Shown piece by piece: positions 1 through 12,848 of a stretch of 64,000 nucleotides of DNA (positions are counted from its first letter, which is position 1; every line of letters begins with the position of its first letter). Origin of the DNA: Cymbidium sinense (Eukaryota > Streptophyta > Magnoliopsida > Asparagales > Orchidaceae). The position numbers were made by a program, and so were the translations under genes. Location of the stretch: positions 40,495,648 through 40,559,647 of the forward strand of contig CM038221.1 in assembly GCA_021442155.1 (NCBI GenBank), in the 5' to 3' direction. The notes beneath the pieces were generated by a model. It was not told where the DNA came from. It did no database searches and was given only the letters and a program-made list of their open reading frames with translations.

Positions 1-570
1 CTCTATCTTGGGCCAAGAGGGTGACACGTAGATAAAAGAAGCAAAACATACGACTCATCTTTGACACATTGCTGCCAACTCTACAAATGCATCAAACTTT
101 ATCATCAGGATTGACCCCACTAAAGTAAAGGCAATCAAGGATCCACATTGCATATGTTGCACAATATTGTACATATAGCTAATTCAAAATATTTGGGAAA
201 AAAAAGAAAATTTTGCTTTTCAAAAGAGTAATAAAGTAAGAGCTATCACAAGTAGATAAGTATCCATTATTGAAGGATCTTCAAGAACCACACTCCTACC
301 AATTCAAGCAAAACAAAATAAATAAGTCAGTTCCTATTCAATTTTGGCAAATTAAAATAGATAGCATCACTATAAAACTCAGTCAAACCAAATACACTTA
401 AAATATGGCTTTCATTATTCATAAAAGACTCCTACAAATGAAAAGTCGCCAATCTCCATTCTCAAAATTCAAATTCAAAAAAAAAAAATGATATCTACAA
501 TATCCTAAAATATCATGAAATAATACAGTGGTGTAATTGAAAGACGAGAGAGTCAACATTCCCACACCCA
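1..570. other. AT-rich intergenic DNA, no gene seen
   Basis: No coding frame, RNA gene or repeat boundary could be recognised here. The short minus-strand frame that can be read around 419-610 has no recognisable motif and runs into the inverted-repeat element that begins near 571. Confidence 0.6.
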
Positions 571-1075
571 AAGTTATAATTTCAGAGTTAAGGATCAAAT
601 TGGAGCCCAACTATTTATGGAGGACTAAAATAGTCACAGACTATATAAAAGAACTAATTTAATCTCTGACTCTTTGAAAAGAGACCAATTTGATCATGTC
701 TTTTGGATTTGGATGAAAATGAATAGACATGTAATGGAGAAAAGGGTAAACTGAAATTACAAAATATATTAATATTATAATGACATTAATATAACAAAAA
801 ATAACATTAAATTTATGCCAAAAAATTTAATTTCTCAAAAACCTGCATAATATATTAATCTAATCTCTTTAAATATGATTGTACCTATTGCACACCAAAA
901 AATTAATAAAAAATGATATGCTTCATAAATCTAACCATTAGTTTGGATGATAGGACCAAATTGGTCTCTTTTCAAATAGTCAAAGGACTAAATTAGTCAT
1001 CATTTTATTTAGTTTAGGACTATTTTGATCCTCCATAAATAGTTGGGGGACTAATTTGATCCTTAACTCTATAAT
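571..1075. mobile_element. Non-autonomous DNA transposon with long terminal inverted repeats, copy 1
   Basis: The first and last roughly 130 bp are imperfect inverted repeats. The left arm reads GAGTTAAGGATCAAATTGG and the right arm, on the other strand, reads GAGTTAAGGATCAAATTAG. Both then share ACTATTTATGGAGGA and AAAAGAGACCAATTTG. The interior is AT-rich and has no coding capacity. A second copy with the same arms lies at 8257-10740. The outer boundaries are good to a few bases; no clean target duplication was found, so the superfamily (Mutator-like or other) is left open. Confidence 0.75.
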
Positions 1076-2518
1076 TTCACAAGAGTAAAAATCATCTTAA
1101 AAGAGGAACCTATGATCTGGGGATCAAAACATAATGGGAATAGACGATCTGATTATCGATTTCAAAAAAAAAATCATAAGAAGCTACCCTCACAATTTTG
1201 GTGTTAAGATTATGATGGGATTAGAAGATTGGGATAATTGACAAGCCATTTGATTTCATAATAGAAACTTTTAAAGATGGTGATTCTCATATCACACCAT
1301 TGATATCAAAAAATGATGTCACCAAGAACATATATGCATGAACAGAACGTCAATTGGGTATCATATGAAGAAAATTAAAACCTCAAAAATTAGACCATTA
1401 TATCAAAATTTAGATTATATAAGATAACAATGACTTTGAATTTTAACTTGTTTATACAAGTTCGTTACAATTTTTTTACAAATGATTATAATAATTCTGA
1501 TTGAAATTATCATGTAATTTAAATCTATCTAGTTTATTATTATAGATATGTTTTACCCTTTTTTGTAGAGTTTGTTTAGGAATGACTAAATCTTATCTTT
1601 TTGTAATTATCTATTTAAAGATTTTAGTGCAATAAAACTAAACAAATACATCTCCAAAAATCCTTCTTCCAACTCCACTTCTCCTTTTGGAATTCCTCAT
1701 CACATCAAAGTCAAATCTCCAGCTACTGTCCATGTAGCAAGAAACCATAGAAACAGCCATTTACTGTAGCAAAAGTCGCATATTGTGTTCCAAACAATAA
1801 CAAAATGGTAGGTACAATGTTGCTGCTAATTCCAAGTGTTGTTGTGGCCAATGTATTGTTCCAAGGGGTTCTTATATGCTGTTTTAAGAAGAAAAATGAA
1901 CTTTGGTTGCTGTGAACAGCAAAACAAAGAGGGAAATCAGCATATAAGTTGTAATCTAGTGAAGAGATGGACAAATCCAAAAAGCAAATCTACAACAAGT
2001 AGAAGGAGAAAACAACTTGATGTCTTGGAGAAAAATAATAAAAAAAAGAGAGGAAATTTGTTGTCAACAACAAAACTGATAGCAATCTGAGATGGGAAGA
2101 TCATCTGCAGGAAGAAACAACAACTAAGATGCCCTTATTTTCACAAATAGATCATCAGAAACCTTAAGAGAAACGTCTTTAGCTCTCCTCATTTTAGCTT
2201 CTCGTTGTAGGCTTACGCAATGACATAAAGAGGATGGCAATTCACTTTATTAAAGTGAGAAGACATAAAGTATGCAGCATACTCTTGAATGATATGCTAA
2301 ATATTATATCTCAGCTCATTGGATATATCTTTTCCTTATCGTCAATGAGATGAAAGAACGATTTCAGAGTTTTAGTAGTTGCAAAACTATGCCCAATCAT
2401 ACAAGATGGGTCAAAATTTAAGGACTCTGTGTTCTACCACAAAAGTGAGAATGGCCTTTTTAATCAAATATAAGAAACCATTTGTACAAAAAGATAGTTA
2501 TAGAAGAAGAAATGTCTC
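1076..2518. other. AT-rich intergenic DNA, no gene supported
   Basis: Overlapping short frames on both strands at 1723-2090 show no recognisable domain. The stretch around 1560-1720 resembles the downstream part of a retrotransposon LTR in texture, but no partner repeat was found in the window, so nothing is called. Confidence 0.5.
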
Positions 2519-3014
2519 TGGTACCACTCTAGGGAGACCAAGAGGGTAACTTGGATCAAAAAGGATATGAAGAAAGATTGTAGTGAGGTTAAGGAGTAAT
2601 ACGTACTGTTTGGAGGACTAATGCTTGCAAAACAGTAATTTGGGCGGCTGAAAACACAAGGACAACAGCCAAAAGGTGGTTAAACAGTTTTAGAATGAAG
2701 AAAGGAGAACTTGGGAGATATCCACCACCAAATTTACAAAAGACGCAGCACTAGGCACGACTTACAAAGTTTGGATATAGCTAGAAAAGAGAAAAACCTG
2801 AAAAAAAAAAGTCTCTAATACAAACTTGCAGCAAAAACTAAACCATAAAAACACAAATCTTTTTATATCAAAACACCAATAAACATAGCCTAGGATAGCT
2901 AAATCAGACAAAACAGAGCATAAATACCCCAATCCAATTCAAAATCAAACTAGACAGAGTTTTGTGTGACAAGATCTTTCCCATCACACACGTGGTTTCA
3001 CACGCATACAATCA
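2519..3014 (-). repeat. 3' LTR of element D
   Basis: The repeat begins TGGTACCACT and ends CATACAATCA, and it pairs with 7504-7996. Shared stretches include GGGAGACCAAGAGG, TCTCTAATACAAACTTGCA and the matching terminal CAATC. The two copies differ by many substitutions and small indels, showing an old insertion. A polypurine-like tract (GGGGAGAA, minus strand) lies just inside at about 3040. Confidence 0.8.
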
Positions 3015-3059
3015 TGACACCTCATCCAGCATCGTTCTCCCCAAGTTAGGGAGGCATCA

Positions 3060-5700
3060 CCTTTCACCAATTGGAATCTTTGCATCCTCATAATCTGATG
3101 AAAATTTTACTACATTGAAGATGGCGAAGACCTTGTAATTAATCAATAAATTAATTTTATAAGCATTATCATTAATCTTCTTGATGATTTTGAATGAATC
3201 GTCTACTCTAGGCTTGATCTTTCCAAATTAGCCTATAAAGAACCTCTTCTTCTTCAATCTGAATCACACCAAGTCATCTTCTTTGAGAACCTGGGCCTTC
3301 CAAGACTTTTTTGGTTGCTTCTAGTACTTAGCATTTTGCTTAGCAATTTCTCCTTTGACCTGTTCATGCAAAGACTGCATTTCCTTCACTTTGACCTCAG
3401 CATTGACACTAAGCTTAATAGCTGGAAGTATAGGAATCGACTCCAATAGAGTGAGGGGGTTCCTCCCATAAACTATCTCAAAGGAAATGTGACCGTAAAT
3501 TGGCTAGTGGACTTATTATAAACAAACTTTATTTGGAGAAGAGTTAAATCCCACTAGCTTATATTTTTCTCCACAAAACACCTGAGAAGATTCATTAACA
3601 TGTGATTCACTACCTCCATCTGTCCATCAATCTCAGGGTGCACTATTGAGCTGAATTGGAGCTTTGTACCCAACTTGGCCCATAAAGTCCTCCAAAAGTG
3701 ACTAAGAAATTTCACAATCTTGTCTAAGGTGATGGTTTTGAGCACACCATGAAGACAAACTATCTCTTTGAAATGCAAGTCTGCTACATGTGCGCATCCA
3801 TCGTCTTATAGCATGATACAAAATATGTCATCTTGAAAAAACAGTCTACTATCACCATAACAAAATACTTGTCCCATTAGGTTTGAAGCTCACATCCACC
3901 CAAGATGATTCTAAAATAGGAAGTGGGGTGTAGAGACCCATATTATGAGCTCAAGTCTTTAGCTAGGTGGCATACCATGCACTAACGAACATGTCTCTCC
4001 ACATCCCAAATCATCCTAGACCTATAGAAGCTCTCTTTCACCAAGGAAAAAGTTCTATCTCTGACAAAGTGTCTTACCAACCCCCCATTGCAACACTCCT
4101 GTAGAATAACTTCTCTAAGTAAACTCCTAGAACTGCACAACCTATTCTGGAAGAATAGGTAGTATCTGATCTATGAAACTGCTAATACAACCAATCTTGG
4201 CAAGGAACCCAAATCTCCTAAAAATCCTCGTCAGCAGTATATGCATCCTCCAATATTTCAAAACCCGCGACTTTACACTACAAAGTAGTGATCAGTAAAT
4301 GTCGTCTACTTAAAACATCAGCTACCTTGTTCTAACTTCTTGACTTATACTTAAGCATAAAATGAAAGGATGATATGAACTCCACCCAAGATGTGTGCCT
4401 ACTCATCAATTTTCTTTGGCTATTTAATAATCTCAAAACTTTATGATCGATGTAGAGAGCAAACTCACTAACTAGCAGGTAATTGCACTAATGGCTGAGG
4501 ACCCTCACTATAACATTAAAATCTTTGTTATATGTAGAGTACTTTCACCTGAAATCATTCAACTTTTCACTGAAATAGGGAACAAGATGTCCACCTTGAC
4601 TCAATACAACTCCGATCTCAGTGTTAGAGGTTTCACACTCCTCCGCAAACTCTGGTTGAAAACAAGGAGGGCCAAAATAGGCGCCTGAATGATATGTGCA
4701 AAAGAAACTGAAAATTCTTGCTATGCAGCTTATAATGAGTTTATTTTGTGTGTTTAATGCCTCAAGCTAGCATATGCTTCCTCTAATCATGAAAATTCTT
4801 CCTTCTTCAATAGCTCTATCAAGGTTGCTGCTATAGAAGTAAAATTCTTGATGATTCTCTTCTAAAAAGAAGTTAATCCAAAAATTGACATACTTGAGTG
4901 AATGATAGTGTACTAGGCCACAACTCATAATAGCCTCCAACTTTAAAGAATCCATCTCAATACTAGCAACTGAAACAATGTACCATAGAAAGCAAATCTG
5001 TGGAATCAAGAAGTGGCACTTCTTCAGGTGAACATATAACTTCTTCGCTCTCAAACATCCAAAGACCTAATGTAAATGTTATAGGTGATCATCAATAGTA
5101 TGGATGTACACTAGAATAATGTTTAGAGTAGACAACTATAAATTTTTTGATGAATGAACAAAAAACCTAATTCATCAGGCGCATGAAAGTGATCGGAGCA
5201 TTAGCCCATCTTGTGTTTTGAAAGCTTTCTTTCATTCATCCTCAGGCCTCATCATGATTTGATGGTAGTCGCTGCGCAAATCAATCTTGGAGAAGGTACA
5301 CACCACATGCAATTAATCAAATAAGTCATCCACGTGTAGAATCGAAAACCGGTACTTAATAATAATGTTCTTCACAACCATACTATCAATGCACATGCAC
5401 CAAAAAACATCTTTCTTAGGTGCAATAAGAGCCAGGGAAGCACAGGAAATGGCATTCTCATACACTAATCTTCTAGAAATCAAATCTTCCACCTATCTAG
5501 GTAACTCCTCACACTCAATATGCAGTAAGCAGGTTGGTTAGGCATTGATCATGGGATGAGATCTATAGCATGCTGGATATACCTTAGTGGTGATAATCAG
5601 GCCGATAAAGTGTGTTAGAACATCCTAAAATTCTACTAGTATAGGTTACACCTCGTCAAGTACTAGTGTCTTAGTCTCTCCGTCTTCAAGCACTACTAAT
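3060..5700 (-). pseudogene. pol remnant of element D (RT to integrase)
   Basis: On the minus strand, RT fragments around 5330-5180 contain FSKIDLRS and YHQI, the conserved palm segment before the catalytic motif. The expected YxDD position near 5130 has lost both aspartates. The piece at 5054-4767 contains the thumb/connection segment (KLYVHLKKCHF). Integrase core remnants at 3778-3554 contain HPEIDGQMEVVN, including the glutamate of the DDE triad. The C-terminal integrase domain at about 3480-3060 retains INDNAYKINL. Frameshifts and stops occur throughout, so no protein can be made. It would have encoded the enzymes for reverse transcription and integration. Confidence 0.8.
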
Positions 5701-6499
5701 GCTAGCCCAATGGTGCTTCCCTCATAGCTGCATAAGGACAACACATGGGACTATGGATCACTTCTCGATTTGAGTATCTATCAATATGAACTCCTTCAAA
5801 GATAAGAGAATAATGTGCTTCCCATTTTTTGTGAATGACTATGTGTTCTTATAAACATCATGAATGGTCCCCCTATCATACTACGACGACCTGCCTAGGA
5901 GAATGTGGTAAAGCATTCATAGACACTAAATCACACCAAACTTATTCCTAAAGCTTGTCCCTAATGGAGAATTCCACTAAGAATCACTTGTCAACACAAT
6001 TCTCATTCCCCTTCTTTAGTCAAATAAGGGAATATGGACAGGTGTTCTTCTAGGTAGAGAAGCTCAACTTTTTCATCATCTGTGTAGACACCACATTCTC
6101 ACCACTGCTTCCATTAATGATATAAAGCTGCACACCTTTCCCTTTATAGGGCCACCAGATACAAAAGGTATTATGTCTCAACCACCCTCCAAACCACAAA
6201 CATCTCCCCATCATTAGTAAAAGCTAATACTCATCATCAAGTACATCCTCAATTTACTACTCTTATCCACCTCAACTACTCCCTGCTCTGTAAAGGAGAT
6301 CACCATTCTATTTGTGCAATTGGATGCAAAGTGCGCTTTCTAGCTGAGAATGTGCTGGGTGTGCTGGACTTCTCACCCTTCTTCACATCCTAGGCCAGTT
6401 TAGCCTAATGTGGAGTAGATTTTACACCTCTAGTAATTGTATTTCTATGGCTAATGTATGAAGGATGGAATGCACTTGTTCTTTAGCTAATGTATAAAC

Positions 6500-7220
6500 A
6501 TCGTTTTCAAATAATTATAATCGCTTCACATTCTGATAGTCTTCAATCCTCCAAGTATCTGGCAACTATATTCTCCTTTGGCTCCACCCATTCACATTTC
6601 AACAGAACCTACTCAAATGCAATTGTATACTCCTTAACAATCAGCTATCTTTGTTGTAGATTATAGAGTCTTGAGAAAATGTCCTGCCTATATTGTGCAA
6701 GTAGATACATGTAATGCAGCTCCTTCATTTAAAGCCATGCAGCGATCTTACTTCTACTTTCACATTGCCTTATGAGCTTCAAGTTCTCCCACCATAATGA
6801 TGCACTCTTCTTGAGCTTGATGACAAATAATTTGACCTTTCTATCATCCAAAATATCTTTGTATTCAAAGACCTGCTCCACAGTTTGTATCCACTAAATG
6901 AAAACATCTGGATCCATGCGTCCCCAAAATCTGGTATGTCAACCTTCACCCCGAGGTCATGTTCTCTTAGACGCTCCCTTCTTCTATATGTAATGCCAAA
7001 TCGGTAAAACATGGATTCCTCGTCACAAGAGTCAAACCAGTGGAAGGAATTCTCTTCTTGTTCTTTATTTGATTAGTCACCATGGTGGTCAATTTGGGAT
7101 CATGTTTGTTGCCTTTCTTCAAATTCAGCAAGCCTCCATAATTGGAGGATCTCCCATCGCATATCTTCCGTAGAAAGCTCTTGAACTCCCTGTTGAATAT
7201 CTCTCCTTAGCAGTATGTTG
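6500..7220 (-). pseudogene. gag remnant of element D
   Basis: On the minus strand at 7012-6500 the translation carries a pattern of retrotransposon Gag proteins, with W-I-Q just before a V-F-E-Y-K-D segment and then D-D-R-K-V-K-L-F, LWWENLK and YNLQQR. Gag forms the virus-like particle that packages the element RNA. The frame is broken by several shifts and stops, and the N-terminal part toward 7220 is only weakly readable. Confidence 0.65.
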
Positions 7221-7503
7221 GATAAATTAGGTTAGGGTTTCAGTTTTTAAGAGAAAATGTAGATATTGGTTGCTGATTTTTGGATTTGATGGTCAAGGCT
7301 AATACTGCTAAGGTTTGGAGAGGAAAATGTTGCATTTTGGAATGATTTTGGGGCTATTTTTAGATTGGGGTTTGACTTATGGTTCGGTTTTGTGAGTAGA
7401 GGGTGATTTGAGGGAGAGAAAGATTAGTGATAGTAGAACTTTGAGTTAGGTTTTGATTGGACGGAGTCCTAAGTGGATCTAGGATAATTTGGCTACAATA
7501 CTA

Positions 7504-7996
7504 TGATATCGATCACGGGAGACCAAGAGGATAAGTTAAATCAAAAAAGAGTATGAGGAAAGGTTGTAGTGGGGCTACGAAGAAGTAATACCAGCTGATT
7601 GGTGGAATTCTGCTTGCAAAATAGCAATTTGGGCAACTAAAAACACCAGGACAACAACCAAAAGGTTATTCGACAGCTTTGGAATGGATAAAAAAGAATT
7701 TGGGAGAGATCCATCACCAAATTTACACAAAATACAGCCCTAGACACCATTTGCTAGGTTTGAATAGCTTAAAAAAAACCAAAAAAAATGTCTCTAATAC
7801 AAACTTGCAACAAAATTGAACCCTAGAAATACGAAGAAATCTATTTATATCAAGACACCAATAAACCTAGCCTATGATAGCTAAATTAGACCCAACCTGG
7901 CCAAAATACAATAATCCAATTTAGAAGTGAACCAGACAAAATTCTATGTGACAAGAGTTTTCCTATCACGCATGCAGTTCTACCCCCATGCAATCG
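7504..7996 (-). repeat. 5' LTR of element D
   Basis: This copy begins TGATATCGAT and ends CCATGCAATCG. It aligns with 2519-3014 over its full length and has the same internal landmarks. Because the element reads right to left, this copy carries the original promoter. The decayed primer-binding site lies immediately at its left edge. Confidence 0.8.
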
Positions 7997-8510
7997 GGGG
8001 TTCATGTCCTATATTGGTCGATCTTTATCAACAAATAGGTTGTCACATTATACAATATTTTTTCCAACATGTCAAGGGTCCATCCCATGACTAACCAAAG
8101 GACCTACATTCCTCAATTTATTGATGCCCATAGCCATCATAGTTTTCAATGTTATTCAATTTAAATATAATCAAATATAAGTCTCATATAAGGTATGGTG
8201 TCTTCCATGCATGGTAATTAGTTCCTCTACATTGGTCACCTCATGATTGTTTAGGGTTGTTAAAGTTTGAGTTTAAGATCAAATTGATCCCCTAATTATT
8301 TATGGAGGTCCAATCTGATCTCTTAACTATTTGAAATGAGACCGATTTGGTCCAATCGTTTGGATTTGGATGAAAATGAGTAGATATGTGACAGAAAAGG
8401 AGGGGGGGACTATCGAAATTACAAAATAAAAATATATTTGCATATTTATATCTATTGAAATAATTCTAATTCAAATATTTCCAATAAATTAATGTAATAA
8501 TTTTACATTT

Positions 8511-10440
8511 ATAACAACAACAACAAGCCTTTATCCCACTAAGTGGGGTCGGCTACATGAATCCTTCGTCTCCGTTGTGTTCTATTATGTGTCAAATTCT
8601 CATTTAATTGAAGAATATTAAGGCCATTTTTTATACATCTTAACCAAGTCTTTTAGTCTACCTCTACCTTTCTTAACATAAGACAAATCTAATGCATCTA
8701 CTCTCTAACCATCACGGACGACGCTTAATGTGGCCAAAAACCATCTAAGACTAATTCTAATCTTATCCACCTGAGCTACTCCAACTTTTTCCAACATACT
8801 CATTTCACAATTTATCTCTAAGAGCAAAGCCACTTATCCACTCGAGCATCCTCATCTCTATAACACTTAACTTAGTCATATGCCTCTCTTTTATTGGCCA
8901 ACATTCTGCACCATAAGTCATTGCAGGTCTTATCACCATATTATAAAATTTTTCCTTAAGTTTAAGTGGAACTTTTCTATCACACAACAAGCCAAATGCA
9001 TTCCTCCACTTCAACCATCCAACTTGAATTCTACTAATAACATCTCCATCTATTTCACCATCATTTTGAACAATAGAGCCTAAATATCTGAATCGCTTAC
9101 TCTTATTAATGACTTGTTCACCTAATGTCACAACACTACCACTAGAACTTCTATAACTAAAATTACACTCCATATATTCAATTTTAGATCTACTTAAACG
9201 AAAACCTTTAGACTCTAATGTAGACCTCCATAATTCAAGTTTCTCTTGGACTCTCTCTTTAGTCTTATCAACAAGAAGAATGTCATCAGCAAAAAGCATA
9301 CACCAAGATACATCTTCCTGTAATTGTCTAGTAAGAACATCCATAACTAAGAAAAAGATAAGGGCTTAAAGATGATCCTTGATGTAATCCAACTGAAATA
9401 GGAAAATATTTTGTCAATCCTCCTTATGTTTGGGCACAAGTAACAGCTCTAGTATACATATTCTTAATGACTTGAATATAACCAATATTAACTCATTTTT
9501 GTTCTAGAACTCTCCAAAGAACATCTCTTGAAACTTTATCATAAGCTTTCTCTAAATCAATAAATATCATATGTAGATCCTCCTCACTTTCTATATACTT
9601 CTCCATCAAACCTCTTAACAAATGTATAGCATCCATAGTAAATTTATCTGGCATGAAACCAAACTGATTGTGAGAAACTTTTGTATCACATCATAACCAA
9701 TGCTTAATTACTCTCTCCCATAATTTTAATGTATGACACATTAACTTGATTCCTCTATAACTTGCACACTCTTGTGCATCACCTTTATTCTTAAATATAG
9801 GAACAAACAAACTCTTTTTTCACTCATCTGACATCTTTTTAGTCTTTAAAATAACATTAAAAAGATTTGTAAGCCAAGAAATTCTTTTATCTCCTAAACA
9901 TTTTCACACTTCTATTGGAATATCATCAAGTCCTACTGTTTTTCCACATTTCATTATCTTTAAAGTTACTCTAACTTTAGATTTACTAATACGACGATAA
10001 AAATAAAATTCTTTATTTTTGTTTTAGTATTAAGGTTGCTAAAATCAATCGTACTTTCAGATCCTTCATTGAAAAGTTTATCAAAATACCTCATCCACCT
10101 ATTTTCAATATCCTTTTCTAAGAAAAGACTTATTATTTTCATCTTTAATACACCTCACTAACTTTACTTCTCCTATCTCTTTGTTAACTTATACATGCAT
10201 CTTTCACCTTCTTTGGTATCTAATTTATCAGATAAATCACTAAATTTTTGCATCATATATTATTTTCTTAGAATCTCTATAGGCCACTTTATATCTTTCC
10301 CAATTCTCCAAGTCTTTATATCTAAACCAAATTTTATAGCAATGCTTCTTATTTCTTATCTTTTCTTGCACACTCTAACTCCATCACCAACAATTTTTAT
10401 TAAAAGAAGCTTTTCCTTTATAACACTGAAATAAAAAAAA
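8511..10440 (-). mobile_element. RTE-type LINE, 5'-truncated, minus strand
   Basis: The 3' terminus on the minus strand is a short TTG-repeat tail preceded by the conserved sequence CCGACCCCACTTAGTGGGAT, the usual 3' end of plant RTE LINEs. Two more fragments with the same 3' end lie at 28801-29048 and 41411-41459. The body encodes RTE-type reverse transcriptase; the endonuclease domain is missing, as expected for 5' truncation. It interrupts copy 2 of the long-TIR element. No exact target duplication was found. Confidence 0.85.
8805..10430 (-). pseudogene. LINE ORF2 remnant: reverse transcriptase and C-terminal region
   Basis: The longest open piece (9344-8805) contains the catalytic CMLFADDILLV motif (FADD) and then YLGSIVQ and YGAECWPIK, the order seen in RTE-clade LINE proteins. 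Upstream pieces in other frames give FIDLEKAYDKVSRDVLW (about 9560-9500) and GLHQGSSLSPYLF (about 9390-9350). The far upstream part near 10400-10200 resembles the linker before the RT domain. Frameshifts at about 9350 and 9480, plus stops, make it non-functional. The protein would nick target DNA and prime reverse transcription of its own RNA. Confidence 0.85.
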
Positions 10441-10740
10441 AATTCAAACTCTTTCATTACAATAAAAATTTATTTGTTCAAACATCTACATGATACGAAT
10501 CCAATCTTCTTGAATATAATTGCACTTGTTGCACACAAGCAAGAAAAATTGATAACAAATGAGATGCGTTATAAATCTAGAAAAAAATTATGATTTCAAA
10601 AATGCCTCTTATTCTAGCACCCCAAACTATTAGTTTGGATGACAAGACCAAATTAGACTTTTTAATAAGTCTAGGATTAAATTGGTCCTTCATACATAGT
10701 TAGACGACCAATTTGGTCCTAAAACCTTAAAAATTTAACC

Positions 10741-11612
10741 ATCCTAAGTCACTCATCCGTAGTTTAAGCCTAAAATCATGCTTTAATAAAGATGTTCTAG
10801 AACCCCCCTTGGAAATGATTGTCATCCAAAACCTTTCAAGTGATCTAAAGGTGTTCCTAGGTATTAAGTGTCCATAAATATGTCATTCTCTTACCACTAT
10901 CTCAAATTCAAGAGATTTGTGCTTTGCAACCTCACGACTTAAAGTAAAAAGATCTCAACTATATAGGGAAAAAAAACTCCTCGAGATCTAAACTAGAATA
11001 AAAGGTCAATTTGAAATAGCACTTATCAATTGGAAGCTAGGGTTTTGTCAAGGAATCCTCCCATCTTCATTCTCATGAAATTAATCTTTTTCTCTTTTTT
11101 CAATCCTCGCTATGCTCTACTTGTGCCATTAATTGTTCCCTAATTTCTCATCAAAATATGCTCAATTTCACTAATTCTACTAAATTTTGTGAAGAAGACA
11201 ACAACCTATGATCAACCTAGCAACTAGATAGAGGTAAGCAGTAGGATAGGTACTAGGTCTCTACAACTATACATAGAGAAAACTATGCGAGATTGGTTGT
11301 TGAACGACTTGCAATAGTAGAAGATAAAAAATAAATATAAGGGAGACAACATCAATGTTGTAGAAAATGTAAATCATATTTCATTCAAAACAATTTAGTT
11401 TCATTATTTATTTATATTATTTATTCTTATTTCATTAATGACCATTATATTCAACCTATATTTAATGAGGAAATAAAGAAAACTCCAAATTTTAAATCAA
11501 ATCATAAAAAAATAAAAAATATTAAAACGTAGTAACCCAAAGAATCTAGTAACTATTACCATAAAAATATTAATAATTCATGAAAATAGCAACAACCTCC
11601 CTAAAAATAATA
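10741..11612. other. AT-rich DNA, no gene seen
   Basis: No domain, repeat pair or RNA gene could be supported between the right arm of the long-TIR element and the target duplication of the hAT element. The last 150 bp are strongly A-rich. Confidence 0.6.
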
Positions 11613-12848
11613 ATAGATTCTAGGAGTGTGCATACTTCGGTTTAAACTGAAAATCCAAATCAAACCGAACCAAATTTTTTAATTTGGATCGGTTTTATAT
11701 TTTTATTATAGATTTCGGTTTTAGTTTTACCCATTTCGGTTTTTGGATTATGGATCGGTTCTGAAATTTTTTAATCCAAAAACCGATTGAACCAAACTAT
11801 TAAATCAGCGGCCCGCCTATGTGTGAACCATGCCTGTTGTCCGTCGAACTCGAGTCGAGTCCGTTACACGCGTAAGAACAAAGCAATCCCTAATTAATTT
11901 TCATTCCTCGCCCGCATCCCGCTACTAACCATATTCTCTTCTCTAGTTCTCTTTGACTTCGACTCTTCGTTTTCGTTGTTCTCAGCTAAGCTCTCTCGAC
12001 TCATTCACAGCCTAATAAAGGCGACTCTAATCCAAGAATCCTATACCGAATCTCTTCTTTCTCTTCTAAGTTCTCTTCGCCTCTCATCTTTTGGCTTCCT
12101 CGACTTCTGCTTTCTTTCTTCCGTTTAATCTCTATTCTCTAGGGAAGAAAACGGCTATTAGAGTATCAGGTACTCGATACATCTCTTGTATTTTCATCTG
12201 TTAATGGTTCTCTAATTATATTTAGTGATAGACATCGATGATTTGATTTTGATATGGTTCAACCATTCTCTACTTCTCTTGGTTGCAGGTGATTTATTTC
12301 ATGCAGTAGACAGTAGTATACTAGTATTCATTGAAAATGATTATATCATATACTTAATGTTTTTTTTTGTTGGAGGATTGTTTAATCTTTATTTTTTGTG
12401 TGGGATAATAGTCAATAAGATTTAATTACTTGTGGATTATACACTCCTATTGTTTGAGGGCATAAATGAAAAAATCTATAGGTTTCAAATATTTTGAAAA
12501 GAAAATTGTGTAAGGTATTGAGATGGAGCAAAGCTCCAAGGTTTCATTGAACTAATTTCATGTGAGGAATTGGTTATATGATATGTAATACGCAAAGTGA
12601 TAATTGGTAAACTGAAAGTTGAAATTTGGTGATTGGTATCTTTGAAATGCTTGATGCATTTGGCTTTACAAGTGATGCAAGCTTGTTTTTTCTATTTATA
12701 TATATGATTAGCTAAAAATAAGTGGACTATATGTTTATATTCATGTTATTAATGATTTTCATTGAAGTTTGAACTAAAATAATTCGATATTATTTTTTTC
12801 TAGCCTCGTTTGGCTTATTCTTTCTTGATCTCATTATAGTTTGATTAG

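Larger units (their letters stand above)
2519..7996 (-). mobile_element. Ty3/gypsy LTR retrotransposon D, degenerate, minus strand
   Basis: Two direct repeats of about 495 bp flank roughly 4.5 kb of decayed gag-pol reading right to left. The order is gag (about 7.0-6.5 kb), reverse transcriptase (about 5.4-4.8 kb) and integrase (about 3.9-3.1 kb). The primer-binding site next to the 5' LTR (just below 7504, minus strand) reads TAGTATTGTAGCC. This is a decayed match to the initiator-methionine tRNA site TGGTATCAGAGCC. Integrase after reverse transcriptase and RNase H places it in Ty3/gypsy, and the size and primer fit the chromovirus group. No matching target duplication is visible at the ends, which suggests age. 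Confidence 0.85.
8257..10740. mobile_element. Long-TIR DNA transposon, copy 2, split by a LINE
   Basis: The left arm (8257-8400) and right arm (about 10630-10740) match the arms of copy 1 at 571-1075, including ATTTATGGAGG, GGATTTGGATGAAAATGAG and TAGTTTGGATGACAAGACC. The arms are inverted relative to each other. About 1.9 kb of LINE sequence separates the two halves, so the original element was about 0.55 kb, close to copy 1. No target duplication was recognised. Confidence 0.75.

Noticed and set aside
1723..2090. Overlapping frames on both strands
   Set aside because: No domain recognised, and frames open on both strands of the same bases suggest chance.
2512..8010. TGTCTC and TGTCCT considered as a target duplication for element D
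   Set aside because: They do not directly abut the best LTR ends and differ in sequence; treated as chance.
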